64,000 bases of DNA from Raphanus sativus (GCF_000801105.2 NC_079519.1:27193288-27257287), one strand, 5' to 3'; shown: positions 47,422-60,051, counted from the stretch's first letter. Numbers and translations: made by a program. The notes: generated from the letters alone by a model not told the origin.

Positions 47422-47925
47422 TCTATCTTATTAAAGTAGAAATACTTTAAGCTTTTGTTTGGTAATAAGGATATGAGTTTAAAAAAAAGAAATTTTGTTT
47501 GGTAACAAATATTAGTAGAGAATTTTGTATTTTCCTTATTTAAATGATAGATTTAAGTATTTAATGTTTTTTCCTAATTTAAATAATAGATTTCTTTAAT
47601 AGAATGAATCTTAGCCAAAATAAATTTCCTTATATTTTTTTTGTTAACATTAAATATTTTTCAATACGTATTAATAAAAATAATAAATAAAATCACACAT
47701 CAAAATCAATTTATATATCATATAAATAAAATATAAAATATTTTATTTATAAATTGTTAGTATAACACTTTTATAATATAAGTCCAATTAGTTATAAATA
47801 TTAGATTTTATATGATACACTGTGATATAATAGACGACTAAAATCATATAATATAATTATTTAAAGTAATAAATAGTTTTTTGTTTTAAAATGTTATACT
47901 AACAATTATGTAATACATATTAATT

Positions 47926-47966
<41 letters not shown>

Positions 47967-48368
47967 TATTATCATTAGAACAAAGAAAAAATTGAAGTGA
48001 AAGCAAATATTTATACAGCCACAGGTCAAACTATAGAAATAAACAACAATGGCGTAAGATTTTTTTTAACAAATTTATTTTAATTTCAAATATGTTTACA
48101 TATTTTATTTATTTATAAATTATTTGATTTTTTATCAATAATGTTAAGATTTAGAATTTGAAAAATTATGACCCATCTCTATATTATTTTAATTCGGAAT
48201 TTAAAATTTATATCAAAATATTTTTTTAACTTTTAATTTTTATTATAACTACAAATGTTAATTTTCAATCTAAATTTATGTTTAAATATTTTAAATATAT
48301 CATTTATAAATAAAAAAAACTAAAAACATAAAATAAATACCCGCCCGGTTGGGCGGGTCAAGATCTAG
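47422..48368 (+). mobile_element. Non-autonomous Helitron
   Basis: Starts TCTATCTTATTAAAGTAGAA and ends CTAG (48365-48368) after the hairpin acccgcccggttgggcgggt. Flanking bases are a (47421) and t (48369), the canonical AT target. It contains an AT dinucleotide run (about 47,927-47,964) and no coding sequence. Its 5' end closely matches the Helitron ending at 13661. Confidence 0.85.
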
Positions 48369-48587
48369 TGATATATTACAATCGTTTGTCAATTGTCATA
48401 CACGTAAATTCAGTAGACGAATTATTTTAGATAGTGTACCGACAAAGGTATCACGACGTATGACATCTTCTCATCAGTTGAAAGAAAAAAAAGACATCTT
48501 CTCATCATTTACTTCTTTTTCGTAATATCAAAACACGGAAAAATCGATCAATATTTCCAACTTCCCCAAATATACAAGCAAGAAGAA

Positions 48588-49342
48588 TCTATACTATTAT
48601 TTATGAAGTAAATTTGCTTAGTTGTCATGTTCTCCATGATTTTAGGTAATTTTGCTTATTTGTCATATTCTTATTAAGTTTAAGCTAAATTATCATTGGT
48701 GTATTATTTGTTTTGAGCTGTGTCACTAAATAATTAATTTAAATAATAGCCTTGATGAATATTCTATATAAATAAAAACGAATTTTATTTTATTAATATT
48801 AAATTTATATGTTATATTAGCTTTTCTTATTTGTCATATTTTTATTAGGTTTTAGACTTTTAGATAGGTTATTAATTTATTATTAGTTTCTAACTATTCA
48901 CTAATTTATTTTAATGATATAAAGTTTATATGATATATGCTATATTAAATAATTGATTACAAAATAATATTTTAGAACTATAAAAAGATAATTCTTCTAT
49001 ATATATTCTTTTTTGTGCCTATCTGAAAACAATATTTTTATTATAAAAGTTAAAAGAAAAATTAAGATACAAAACAATTTATTATTAAATATTAGTCAAC
49101 ATAAAAAATATAAATATATTTTCTAAACTATCTCTAAGATATGAGTGTCTTAAAAAAACTTAACACAATAATAAGTATATATTTTAATTAAAAGTATTTG
49201 ACATATATAAATATTTTGATGTTTGATTTAACTATTTAAAAACATAAATAATAATATATTATGCTGATTTTATATTAATAAGACATAAACTAATAAGTAT
49301 TTATAAGAAATTTATGCCCGCATGTGCGGGCAAAACACCTAG
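48588..49342 (+). mobile_element. Non-autonomous Helitron (ATREP-like)
   Basis: Starts TCTATACTATTATTTATGAA and ends CTAG (49339-49342) just after hairpin gcccgcatgtgcgggc. Flanking bases a and t fit the Helitron AT target. The element is 755 bp and non-coding. It lies 219 bp from the previous Helitron, in the same orientation. Confidence 0.88.
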
Positions 49343-49512
49343 TGCACTTTATAAAGTAAGAAACTCATGTAGTCATGTGAAGCAAATGTTGAATGCAGAA
49401 TATGAAGTTTACACAGCAATTAATTAAGTGGTTATCATACAAATCATACAATAAGTTACATGTTAGACACAATATAAGCTCTAAATTCTTAAGTTAGAAA
49501 CTGGAACACTGT

Positions 49513-49514
<2 letters not shown>

Positions 49515-49565
<51 letters not shown>
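49515..49565. repeat. (AT)n microsatellite
   Basis: About 25 uninterrupted AT units. Confidence 0.95.
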
Positions 49566-49568
<3 letters not shown>

Positions 49569-50258
49569 TATTGCCTAATTAATGGGAGTTAATCTTGACA
49601 TATTTTATCGTAATATGTTAATTAATCAAACTGCATTGCTTACAAAAACATCAACGTATTACCCATATCTTGTAACACGTATTATCTAAAGACTGTGACA
49701 TGTAGAACGATGGTTGGGTTTTAGTTTTATTAATATTGTGAATGGCAGTCGCATGTAGTAATGTGTTATGTACACGATAACCACGTCAATTAAGTCATTT
49801 CTTTGTATTTATGATACATTAAGAAAACAGTAGTTATGTTACTTATGTACATTTAGCATGTATACCTCACGTGTTATGAAATGAGCTGGGTAAATGAAGA
49901 AACGAGGCTCAAGTGGAAAGGGGACCACAAAGGGTGTTATGTATTAACCAACTGTAAATGGCGGTGGTCGTTTCAAATTAAGTGGCCATGTGATTTTATT
50001 TTGTTCTGGCAGTGACCAAGATACTGGACCTGGTTAACATAAGAAGAATCAAATAGAACTCTTTCAATATACAAGAACTTAAAAAGAAATACAAACTAGA
50101 CTTCAGTGCAATGTTGATTGTCGCTGGTGCTTGTTCTGTTTAGTTTGAACATCTACAGCTAATAGAAAGGTGTCTATCATTGCTCAGTGTCACAAAAAAG
50201 TTTTGGATGCAGTTATATGTAGCTACGGGTGACCGTGTTAGCTGCTGCCTTCTTTGAC
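49566..50258. other. Intergenic region, nothing recognised
   Basis: Mixed-composition non-coding sequence between the microsatellite and the G-tract duplication. No coding frame or bounded element is supported. Confidence 0.3.
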
Positions 50259-50800
50259 CATGAGGGTGGGGGGGGGGGGGGGGGGGGATATCGAAGGGAT
50301 CCAACCAATTTTTTCGTATCAGACCTAGGCTGTTTTCAAAATTTTCTATACTTCAAATTAATTTCGCGTTTTAGTTCATTTTCACACAAACCAAACAAGC
50401 ATATAATACTATTTGAATAGATAATATGAGGTTCGAACTAACAAGCGAGTTTGTTATAAGCTATTATATGTTAAACCCGTCGTATATCTACCTAAATCCA
50501 CCGTCCTTCCTTCCTACCTTAGTTCCACGATCCAACCATGAAGGGGGTGGGGGGGATATCGAAGGGATCCAACAATTTTTCGTATCAGACCTAGGCCGTT
50601 TTCAAAATTTTCTATACTTCAAATTAATTTCGCGTTTTAGTTCATTTTCACACAAACCAAACAAGCATAATACTATTTGAATAGATAATCAGAGGTTCGA
50701 ACTAACAAGCGAGTTTGTTATAAGCTATTATATGTTAAACCCGTCGTATATCTACCTAAATCCACCGTCCTTCCTTCCTACCTTAGTTCCGCGATCCAGC
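50259..50800. repeat. About 266-bp tandem duplication with expanded G tract
   Basis: Two copies start near accatgagggtgggg (50,259) and accatgaagggggtgggg (50,535). They share gatatcgaagggatccaa, the tttcgtatcagacctaggc block and the ccgtccttccttcctacctt end. In the first copy the run after ggt is 20 G (50268-50287); in the second it is 7. The small frames translated across the copies are by-products. Confidence 0.88.
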
Positions 50801-51719
50801 TATGTATAATTTACCCTTCCTGTATTTGTAACTAAATCTTTTATTTAATTTTGTTTACTTAATTTTGTAAACTTTTATTAAAATTAAGATTGAAAATCAA
50901 ACCTTTATTTTTTGTTATTCATTTGAGATCCATATATGAACTGTTTTATAATCTATATATATATATGTGTTATCTTCAATAATAATATAATTATAAGTAC
51001 CAATTTGATTTTAATAAAATTTAAACTAGTAACCAAAATTTCAACAACCAAATTCTCTACATCGATAATTTCTAAAGCCAAAAACATAAAGTGAAAATCT
51101 TAGCTGTCGAAACCTAAATTAAAACAAGGACAAACAATAGTCAAGGTCTTGTCTTAAACAATCAGAGCCTAAATCATTTGTATCTTACTCTATTTTCTAT
51201 TTTATAATATAGTAAAAATTGGATTACTATAATGAAATAATATTTATTTTTTACTCATTACTCTGGTTTTTTACTTTAAAATAAAGTTATAGTAAAATTC
51301 TAACTCTTTATAATGTGAAAAACCAAAATAATTTTTTACACAAGAGGGGCTCTAGTACGAATGTCTTTTCAGAGTGTTGGATAGTTTTTCTGCTTGTGCT
51401 TAAGCATCTGTGCAGCAACATAGTCTGTTGTGCGTCCTTCGGGAGTTGCCTCTCTACTTGGCATGTCGTTTTATCCTATCCAATGGTTTCATTTGGTCGG
51501 TGCCTATGTTTGGTTCTAGTGCTCTACTTATATCTTTGAGATTCTTATACCGGGAGTAATATTCGAGTAAGGTTAGTTCATGCATGCAAACCCAATCTTG
51601 GACTAGAGCAGTGGATTAGTCGGATCAGTGTTCTCGTGGCTTCGGTAAATTGTGAACAATATATTAAGAAACTTTATGATCCCTAATCTCTGATTTTAGT
51701 AATGTTAAGTGGCTGAAGT
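50801..51719. other. Intergenic region, nothing recognised
   Basis: AT-rich to about 51,330, then a more balanced 51,340-51,720 stretch with a 74-codon frame (51315-51539) that shows no recognisable family. The balanced part may be old gene- or element-derived sequence. Confidence 0.3.
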
Positions 51720-51728
51720 CTTTCAACT

Positions 51729-52676
51729 AGGGATGTTAATATGGGTAAACCCAACCCGTTTAGACCCGCCCCATTTAACACCCACCCCATTTAGAACCCA
51801 TATAAGTTTAGACCCATATAGGTTTAGACCTATTAGGGCTACCCATTTAGAACCCACGAAATTTACATGTACCCATTTAAACTCATTTAGACCCATTTAG
51901 ATCAGAAATACAAATCGAGTTTTCCTATCAAAAAACATAAATCGAGTTTTCCCGCCAAAACTGTTAAATCGAGTTTTCTCGCCAAAACCACAAAATTAAG
52001 TTTTCCCGTCAAAATCGTAAAATCGAGTTTCCCGCCAAAATCGTAAAATCGAGTTTTCCCACCAAAACCACAAATCGAGTTTTTCCACCAAAACCGTAAA
52101 ACGATTTTTCCCGCTAAAAACCGTAAAATCGAGTTTTCCTATCAGAAATACAAATCGAGTTTTCCCGCCAAAACCACAAAATAGAGTTTTCCCGCCAAAA
52201 ACACAAATCGAGTTTTCGTATCAAAACACTAATCGAATTTTCCCGCCAAAACTGTAAAATCGAGTTTTTCCCGCCAAAACCACAAAAATCGAGTTTTCCC
52301 ACCAAAATCGTAAAATCGAGTTTTTCCGCCAAAATCGTAAAATTGAGTTTTCCCGCAAAAATCACAAATTGAGTTTTCTCGCCAAAACCACAAAATCGAA
52401 TTTTTCTGCCAAAACTGTAGAATCAAAAAATTTACGTCAAAAACATCAAAATCAAAAATTTCCGCATAAACCACAAATCTAATTTTATGTTAAATTACAA
52501 AAAAACATAAACGGGTTAAATGGATCTCCATTTATTTTAGTGAAAACCCATTTAATAAATGGGTCTTAAAAGGGTTACCCATTTGAAACCCGACTAGCTA
52601 AATGGGTCTAAATGGGCATTATTTTTTCTAAAACCCATTAAGAACCCGCGGGTTTGAACCCATTTTAACATCCCTA
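51729..52676. mobile_element. Mutator-like non-autonomous element with internal minisatellite
   Basis: Inverted ends AGGGATGTTAAtatggg and TAGGGATGTTAAAATGGG are flanked by the 9-bp direct repeat ctttcaact (51720-51728 and 52677-52685), the duplication length of Mutator-like elements. Repeats of acccatttagaaccc type occupy both flanks. The centre (about 51,905-52,475) is an imperfect array of about 20 units of 25-35 bp, consensus like aaatcgagttttcccgccaaaacc. The repetitive WRENSI/GKLDF frames on the minus strand come from the array. No transposase is present. Confidence 0.82.
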
Positions 52677-52685
52677 CTTTCAACT

Positions 52686-54254
52686 GACATCATTTGTTGC
52701 TAATTCATCCTAGTTAGTAGTTTATTGGCATATCTTTCTGGTCTCGTTGTTTAGATAGTCCTAGTAATCGTTTATAGTTCTTTCGTTCTGGTTTTTGTCT
52801 CTGGAATTGTTCTTTCTGCGAACTTTCTGGCTTTGTCTTTTTAACTTTGCCGATTTTCTATTGTAACTCATGTTTTATTTCTTCAGTAAACAACCAACGC
52901 TGTAGTAGTCCAGTGATAATTTTTTAGAGCTCAGCGTGTATCCATATTTGTTCTGAGTTTGATACTTGTTGGGAACTAAGTATCACTGCTTAGCCAGCCA
53001 GCATTTGGGTTTCGACCAAAGTATCACTGCTTAGCCAGTCAGTGTTTAGGTTCCGACCATAATTATTTACATAGTGAGTTGTGCTAGACAATTGGTATAC
53101 CCCTAACAATAAGGAGTGGGCACAAACCAAGTATTTGCTGATTTTCGAATGCTTGATACTTGGCTTGGTCAAATAATCATATTTACGATTTGGAATTTAC
53201 TTGTTTAAAACAGTTACTTACTATATCAATTACTTAAGAGAAAGAATAGTACTTGCAAGTTACTTGATCCGATTTGTTGTTAAAATCAAGTACTCATTTT
53301 AAAAATATTTATTACTTCAAAATTGTAAGTAACTAAAAAAAAATCTCATAAAAATAATCATACGAATTTTGCTATCTTTTTTAATCAAAAAACTAATTAT
53401 ATCATTCTAATATGTTCATCTGATTTTAGTTACAATAAAAGACAATATATTTTTAATAGTTAATTAAAAATTCTAGAAACGACTAGCGAATAATATGTAA
53501 ACAAAAAAGTATATAACAAGTTAAACGGCTTATTATCTGATTTAACGATGTCGAGTACTTGATTTTTAAAGTGAAACGAGACAAACAAGTCAAGTAAAAA
53601 GAATCACGGCTCACATAATTTTAAAATTTAAGTGGAATAAGGTTTCGAAAGTTTCGAATCGAAACTATAAAAACTTATGCCAATGTTGATTAAACAAAAA
53701 AAGAAGTATTTAGGAACGAGTAACAAGTCCAAACGAGTAAATTACTTAATTTCTTTTAAAGACTTGATATTTAGCTTGTATTTGAAAGTTCTTATTTGAA
53801 GTATTTGTTACTTGACTTGATCACTGCTGAGTATTTGATTTTACGGGGAAATACGAGTACAAGCCGAGTTGTACTTTAATATTAGTCGGAATGTACTCCA
53901 AACCTAGCTAGGGAGTATAGTGACGGCTTCGTACTAAATCCATTTTTTAGCAATAAGTGCATTCTTACTAGAATCGACCGGATAGGGCATATAAAAAAAA
54001 AAAGAAATCTTCAATAAATTCCTAAGATGGCAGATATAGGAATCAAATCAACCTATTATCTGTTACCATTGTAAGTGGGCTATTTTGGTGGGCTTGGTCA
54101 TTATTACGCCTGTCTATACTGTATTCAAAGTTCAAACCCACCTCGTATCACTAACACTCGAAAACGCATCGTATTATCGTTTCGCAACAAAAAGAAAAAC
54201 TCTTATCCCCTTCAAAAAACCTTTCTTCATCACACTCACTCTCCTGTCTCTCCA
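52686..54254. other. Intergenic region and MurE promoter side
   Basis: A roughly 45-bp near-repeat (agtatcactgcttagccag) occurs twice near 52,978-53,045. From 53,100 to 53,880 there are repeated ttacttga/caagtactt strings typical of an old degenerate repeat, with no clear ends. The last 150 bases before 54255 are the MurE 5' leader, rich in C and T. Confidence 0.35.
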
Positions 54255-57006
54255 ATGGCCTTCACTTTCTTCTCTCCTCACCCCGTCTTCCTCTCTCTAG
54301 GTCGAACCACCTCTTCCTCTTCCTTCTCCTTCAAACCGGCATACTCACCATTCTCCCGAAATCCCCGTCGTCATCTTCAGCTAGCGGCGGGCCCCACCCG
54401 TCGTAGCTCTTACCCGAACCCGGCGGACGACGACCCGCCCGAAGCCCCGGAGGATTCGATGCACGGCGTCTCCAAGTTTCAGCAGATACAGCGCCAAGCC
54501 GCCAGAGCGCGGAAGCTGGAGGAAGAAGACTTCGAGAAGAATCGAAACACGTACCTCTCGGCCATCGCTGACGTGGAAGACGCGCCCGAGACGGGACGCG
54601 ATGACGTGGAATCCGGAGGCGATCTGTTCTCGGACATTGATAGAGCCATCTCAATGAAACGCAGCGAGTTCGTTAAAAAAGGACTGCTCCAACCTAATCC
54701 TCCCAAAACGGCGTCGTCTAAGAAGACAAACGAGGAAGAAGAAGAAGAGGATGACGTCACCGACGAGCTTGACGAAGAAGAAGCTGTGGATTTAGACGAG
54801 ATCGATAAACTGACTGGATTAACCGAAGCTTCCGACGAAGAAGACTGGGTCGACGAGGAAGGGAACCCTAGGATCATCAGCAAGAAGAAGGAGCATCAAT
54901 TCGAGTTCGATTTGGATGATTTCGGCGAATCCAAGGCGAGAATCGTGGAGCCTAAGTTCAGACTGAGCTTAGCCGAGCTCTTGGACGAGAGCAAAGTGGT
55001 GCCGATCTCAGTCTACGGCGACTTAGACGTCGAGATCACCGGAATCCAGCACGATTCGCGAGGCGTAAGCGCCGGAGATCTCTTCGTGTGCTGCGACGGA
55101 GGAGACGACTCCGTCCTGAGCGAAGCTGACAAGAGAGGAGCGGTGGCGGTTGTGGCTAGCAAAGAGATCGATATTGAAGATACGTTAGGCTGTAGAGCGC
55201 TCGTCATCGTCGAAGACACCGAAGCAGTCTTGGCTGCGTTAGCTTCTTCGTTTTATAGGCATCCGTCGAAGGACATGGCGGTTATCGGAGTCACGGGGAC
55301 TAACGGGAAGACGACCACCACGTATTTGATTAAAAGCCTCTATGAAGCTATGGGTGTGAGAACAGGAATGTTCAGCAGTGTTTCTTGTTACGTCCATGGA
55401 GATAACAAGATGGATTCAACGACGACGAGTCCTGATGCTGTTTTGGTTCAGAGTATGATGGCGAAGATGTTGCATAATGGAACCGAAGCTCTGGTTATGG
55501 AAGCTTCTCCTCAAGAACTCGCTTCAGGGAAATGCGACGAAGTTGATTTCGACATTGCGGTCTTCACGAATTTAGCCAGAGAGGATAGTGGCTTTCGCGG
55601 TACTGATGAGGAGTATAGAGATGCTGAAGCCAAGTTGTTTGCAAGAATGGTCGACCCGGAAAGACACAGGAAAGTGGTTAACATTGACGATCCAAACGCA
55701 GCGTTTTTCGTCCAGCAAGGGAACCCTGATGTTCCTGTTGTGACGTTTGCAATGGAGAACACGAAAGCGGATGTTCACCCGTTGAAGTTTGAGCTGTCTT
55801 TGTTTGAGACACAGGTTTTGGTCAATACACCTCAGGGTATACTGGAAATTTCGTCTGGTTTGTTAGGACGGCATAACATTTATAACATTCTTGCTGCTGT
55901 TGCTGTCGGGATAGCTGTCGGAGCTCCTCTTGAGGATATTGTTAGAGGTGTTGAGGAAGTCGATGCTGTCCCGGGGAGGTGTGAGTTGATTGATGAGGAA
56001 CAAGCTTTTGGTGTTATTGTGGATCATGCTAACACACCTGATGGTTTGTCAAGGCTGCTTGATTCGGTTCGAGAGCTTAAGCCAAGAAGAATCATTACTG
56101 GTATATACATCTTACGTCTATTTAATCCATATCCACTAGTTCTTATGGTGTTTATATGTATTGTCGTCTGATTTGTTAAAGTTATTGGCTGTGCGGGTGA
56201 GACTGAGAGAGGGAAACGACCGGTTATGACGAAAATCGCAACTGAAAAGAGTGATGTGACGATGTTGACATCTGATAATCCGGGGAATGAAGATCCATGT
56301 GAGTAAATCTGAGATTAGCTCGAGTCTATAACCCTTGATGTGTAACAGGTAGAAAACTCTTTAAATGTGATTTCAGTGGACATATTGGATGACATGTTGG
56401 CTGGGATTGGATGGACGATGCAAGAGTATCTGAAACACGGAGAACATGATTACTATCCTCCATTGGCAAATGGTCATAGACTCTTCCTTCACGACATTAG
56501 ACGTGTAGCTGTGCGTTGTGCTGTTGCGATGGGTGAAGAAGGTGACATGGTTGTAAGTATTTAAATAAACCCATTCTCTGTACACCTTTTTTACTTTCCC
56601 TGGTGTGTTATTAAGGTTGCTGGATTGAAATTCTTTAAAGTAATCTCAGCTTCTAAGTTACATTATGCAATGGTGTTTCTTGACACTGATTTACTTTCTT
56701 TGCAGGTGGTAGCAGGGAAAGGCCACGAAGCGTATCAGCTTGAAGGTGATAAGAAAGAGTTCTATGATGATCGAGAGGAATGTCGGGAAGCATTACAATA
56801 CGTTGATGAGCTTCATCAAGCTGGAATAGACACAAGCGAGTTCCCATGGAGGTAAGTAGAAGAGAAACAGCCTCTTTTGCCAAATGATTAAACAGAGATT
56901 CTGATCTGTGAGAGTTACTGAAACATGTCAAGATGCTTCCTCTGATCACACTAAATGTTCTTTCCTCGTATTGCTCTGCTTTTGCAGGTTACCAGAGAGT
57001 CATTAA
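54255..57006 (+). CDS. MURE: Chloroplast MurE-like ligase (orthologue of At1g63680)
   Basis: Five exons: 54255-56100, 56182-56298, 56377-56552, 56706-56851 and 56988-57006, giving 767 residues (Arabidopsis MurE is about 770). The ATG at 54255 starts a Ser/Arg-rich plastid transit peptide. An acidic linker (about 140-220, with EEEEEDDVTDELDEEE) precedes the MurE N-domain. Next is the ATP loop GVTGTNGKTTTT (about 345-356) of Mur ligases, then the central and C-terminal domains (GLLGRHNIYNILAA, VDHANTPDGL, GCAGETERGKRP, VVAGKGHEAYQ). Bacterial MurE adds the third amino acid to the UDP-MurNAc peptide. In flowering plants the protein is needed for plastid gene expression and chloroplast development; in mosses it acts in plastid peptidoglycan. 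The bacterial DNPR substrate motif reads DNPG here. All junctions are canonical. Confidence 0.95.
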
Positions 57007-57859
57007 TATCTCTCTATGGTGAGATCATTAAACCATGAATCAGATTTACTTCCACCGCCAAGATAGATTTGCAGAGAGCTCATGAATTCTGTACGAGAGA
57101 CTTGGAGGTGTTTAACAACCCTTTGTGAGTCATCAGGTAAGTGTAGGGGAGAGAAGAGATTCTAAAGGTGGAGGAAGATGTGTACAAATTTTTGTTAGTG
57201 GTTGTTGCGTTTGTCTGTGTTGAGGGTTTAAGATATGGCAGGTGTTTTTTTTAATAATAAGCCTTCATTGGCTCGAAATTAAATTGGATGAGAACATAAA
57301 ACAAAATCAACACAAATGAGTAGGACATACCACACACTGCAATGAGAAGGAATAAGGCAACTCCATACTAATTAGCAAGACCTAACCAAAAGAAAACCCT
57401 ATGGCGAATATGGAAGGATGGTGGTTGTTGTTTCAAGGTAGAGGACTAAGGAGTTGCAGAAGGAGGTTCTGATTGCAAGAGGGAAGATGGAGCTACGAAA
57501 AGAAGCAAGGTCATAGCCGAACGGAGTTGGATGTGAATTCAGTGTTAACCGAAATTGGATGTGGAATCATTGTTAACCGGAGTTCGAGCTGGAGAGAGTG
57601 CAGCTTTCTTTTTTTTAACCACGAGCTGGAGAGAGTGCAGCTTTCTCTGCTCGTTTTCTTCTTTGCTTTTTCTGTTTTTAAAAATTTGATGAAATCACAG
57701 AACAAGTGATAAAAAAAAATCTATGAAACTGTTGTTAATTGTAGCAATAAGAATCAATAGAGAAGCGTAGCTACAATAATCATAACCGATGGAATTCACC
57801 TACAAAATAAAATCAACAAGGCCTTGTAAATTTGGAAAAGAAAAGTGTCTTTCATTCTT
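57007..57859. other. Convergent 3' region between MurE and the PPR gene
   Basis: Contains the MurE 3' UTR and, from the other side, the PPR 3' UTR. A 22-bp unit starting gagctggagagagtgcagct is directly repeated at about 57,588 and 57,624. No further gene is supported. Confidence 0.4.
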
Positions 57860-60051
57860 TCATTCATCCTCCAACTGATACCCTGCAAAACAAACACACC
57901 AAACCATTCATTTAAGAAAGTTTCCCTGATGCTACAGCATAAGCTGCAGCTCTTCTCCAAAATTATAAAGGTAAGCAAAGAAATTTGAAAACAAAATGTG
58001 TTGAATGACATACCCACACTCATCTGCAGATCCTCAAGCATTGCCACTGCCCTTTCTAGTTCCTCTTTACTCCAAAAACCAGTCAGCATATTGCGGATAG
58101 TAATGGTATCAGGATACACACCACTTGAAATCATCTCCTGGAAAATGTCTAGAGCCCCATTAATATTACCCACTTTACGAAAACCATAAATCAAAGTGAT
58201 GTAAATAATTGCATCAGCAACTATCCCTCTTCGACCCATCTCGCAGAAAAGCTCCAGCCCATCATCAACCCTTCCTGCCTTACAGTAGCCATTAATGAGT
58301 GTGTTAAATGTCACTACGTTGGGAGAGAAGCTCTTGCTACCCATCGAAACAAACATTTGTGTAGCCTCATCTAGGCGGCTCTGCTTGCATAGTCCATCGA
58401 TCATTGAGCTATAGGTGATAGTATCTGGGACTATACCTCTGTGGGGCATCTCCTCGTATAATTCCTCGGCCTCTAAAAACTTCCCTTCATTGATCAAGCC
58501 GCAGATCAATATATTGTAAGTTAGAACATCAGGTTCCACACCATTGAAGGGGTGACTAGCATCAAGATCCATCTTACTCTTCTGCATAGCCTTAAACATT
58601 TCCAATGCATCTTTTAGTTTCCCATTATCGCAGAGACCGTCCAGCAAAGTGTTACAAGTAACGATATCAGGGCACACACCACTAGAAATCATCTGCTGTG
58701 AAAGGTCTAGAGCAGCATTAAGATCGCCCACCAGACAGAACCCGTGAATAAGAGTGTTGTAAGTAACTGTGTTAGCAACTAATCCTCTTCTAGGCATCTC
58801 ATGGAGAAGTTCCATTCCATCATCTATCCTCTTAGCCCCACAATATCCGTCTATGAGAGTAGTGAAAGTGAATACGTCCGGAGAGCAGCCCTTGGTAGCC
58901 ATCAAATAAAACATGTCCTCAGCAGCATCAAGACGATCCTGTTTGCAAAACCCATCGATCATTGAATTATATGTGATTGTATTAGGAATGATACCCCTTG
59001 GAAGCATCTCATCGTATAATTCTGCAGCCTCGAAGAACTTGCCTTCCTTGACAAATGCATTGATCAAAGCATTATAAGTTACAACATTAGGGCTGATCTT
59101 CCTTTCTAACATTTCTTGCAACAACCGCTGGGCTGCACTCCATCTACCAGAGATGCAAAATCCACCGATCATACAGTTGTAGGTAACTATATTTGGAAAG
59201 ATTCCCTTGTCTTGCATTTCAATGAAAAGATTATGAGAATCGCTATGGCGTCCATCTTTACAAAGGCCATCAATGATGGCACTATAGATAACCACATTGG
59301 GTTTGATGTGGCTTATCTCCTCCATCTTCCTCAGAAGATTCAATGCAGACACAGTGTCGCCCATCTTACACATCCCATCTACAAATGTTCCGTAAGTAAT
59401 CTGGTCAGGCTGGAGACCATTTTCCACCATCCGATCAAGCAGAGCTACGGCTTCGACAACTCGACCCTCGCGGCAAAGACCATTCATCAGCGTGGTGAAC
59501 GTTAGGACATCTGGTCTACAAATTTGATGAAACAAATCCAAGGCTTCAGAAACCCTGTGATCAAGACATAATCCGTGGAGCAGGGTGGTGAAGGTAACAA
59601 CATCAGGGTGGAGTCCAAGCTTGGTGAGCTTACCAAATGTAGACAAAGCAAAGGGCAGCTTAGAGCAGCTGCAGAAACATTTTATCAGAATGGTGAAGCT
59701 GTATATATCACATCGAATCTGTTTCCTTTCCATCTTTTGATAGAGAGAAATCACAAGATCCGGGCGTTCCATTCTCACCACCGCACCCATTAGCTTGTTG
59801 AAATCAATCACAGAAGGTAAAGGACGAGATCGAAGCATGTCACTGAACAAATCAATCGCATCCTCTAACCCTTTGATTTCATAAGATCCACTTCGCAGTT
59901 TCAAACTCTCTCCTCTAAAACCTGCTTCGCCACTCTCTCCATCCCTGCTTTTCTCGGCCAGAGCATGACGAATCGATCCCGTACAGAAAAATCTAGCCGC
60001 AGACACAGAAGACGAAGAGGAAGACTCGAATCTGCAAACCCTAGCCAACAT
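57860..60051 (-). CDS. Rfo-like: Restorer-of-fertility-like PPR protein (Rfo/PPR-B type)
   Basis: Two exons: 60051-58014 and 57882-57860, with a GT-AG intron whose removal gives the ending SVGYQLEDE; 686 residues. The N-terminus (MLARVCRFESSSSSS...) is an Arg/Ser-rich mitochondrial presequence. From about residue 80 there are 16 P-type pentatricopeptide repeats and a partial seventeenth, with the usual TYNxLIxGxCK pattern. Sequence and length closely resemble, from memory, radish Rfo (PPR-B, about 687 residues), the nuclear restorer of Ogura cytoplasmic male sterility, which blocks expression of mitochondrial orf138. Repeat 3 is 31 residues instead of 35, with four residues missing before CRP. 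Repeat 12 has an 11-residue insert. No in-frame stop is present. The gene may be a PPR-A/B/C paralogue or a non-restoring allele; target and activity are not established here. Confidence 0.93.

Noticed and set aside
51905..52475. Regular array considered as CRISPR or a repeat protein
   Set aside because: Units are contiguous, degenerate and lack spacers; the genome is a plant. The repetitive frames arise from the DNA period.
54075..54254. Upstream in-frame extension of MurE
   Set aside because: The extended frame begins at a GTG, not ATG. The ATG at 54255 starts a typical plastid transit peptide and gives the expected family length.
57796..58013. PPR C-terminal extension by read-through
   Set aside because: The sequence between 58013 and 57883 has clean GT-AG borders, and removal yields a short conserved-looking ending, so the extension is intronic.
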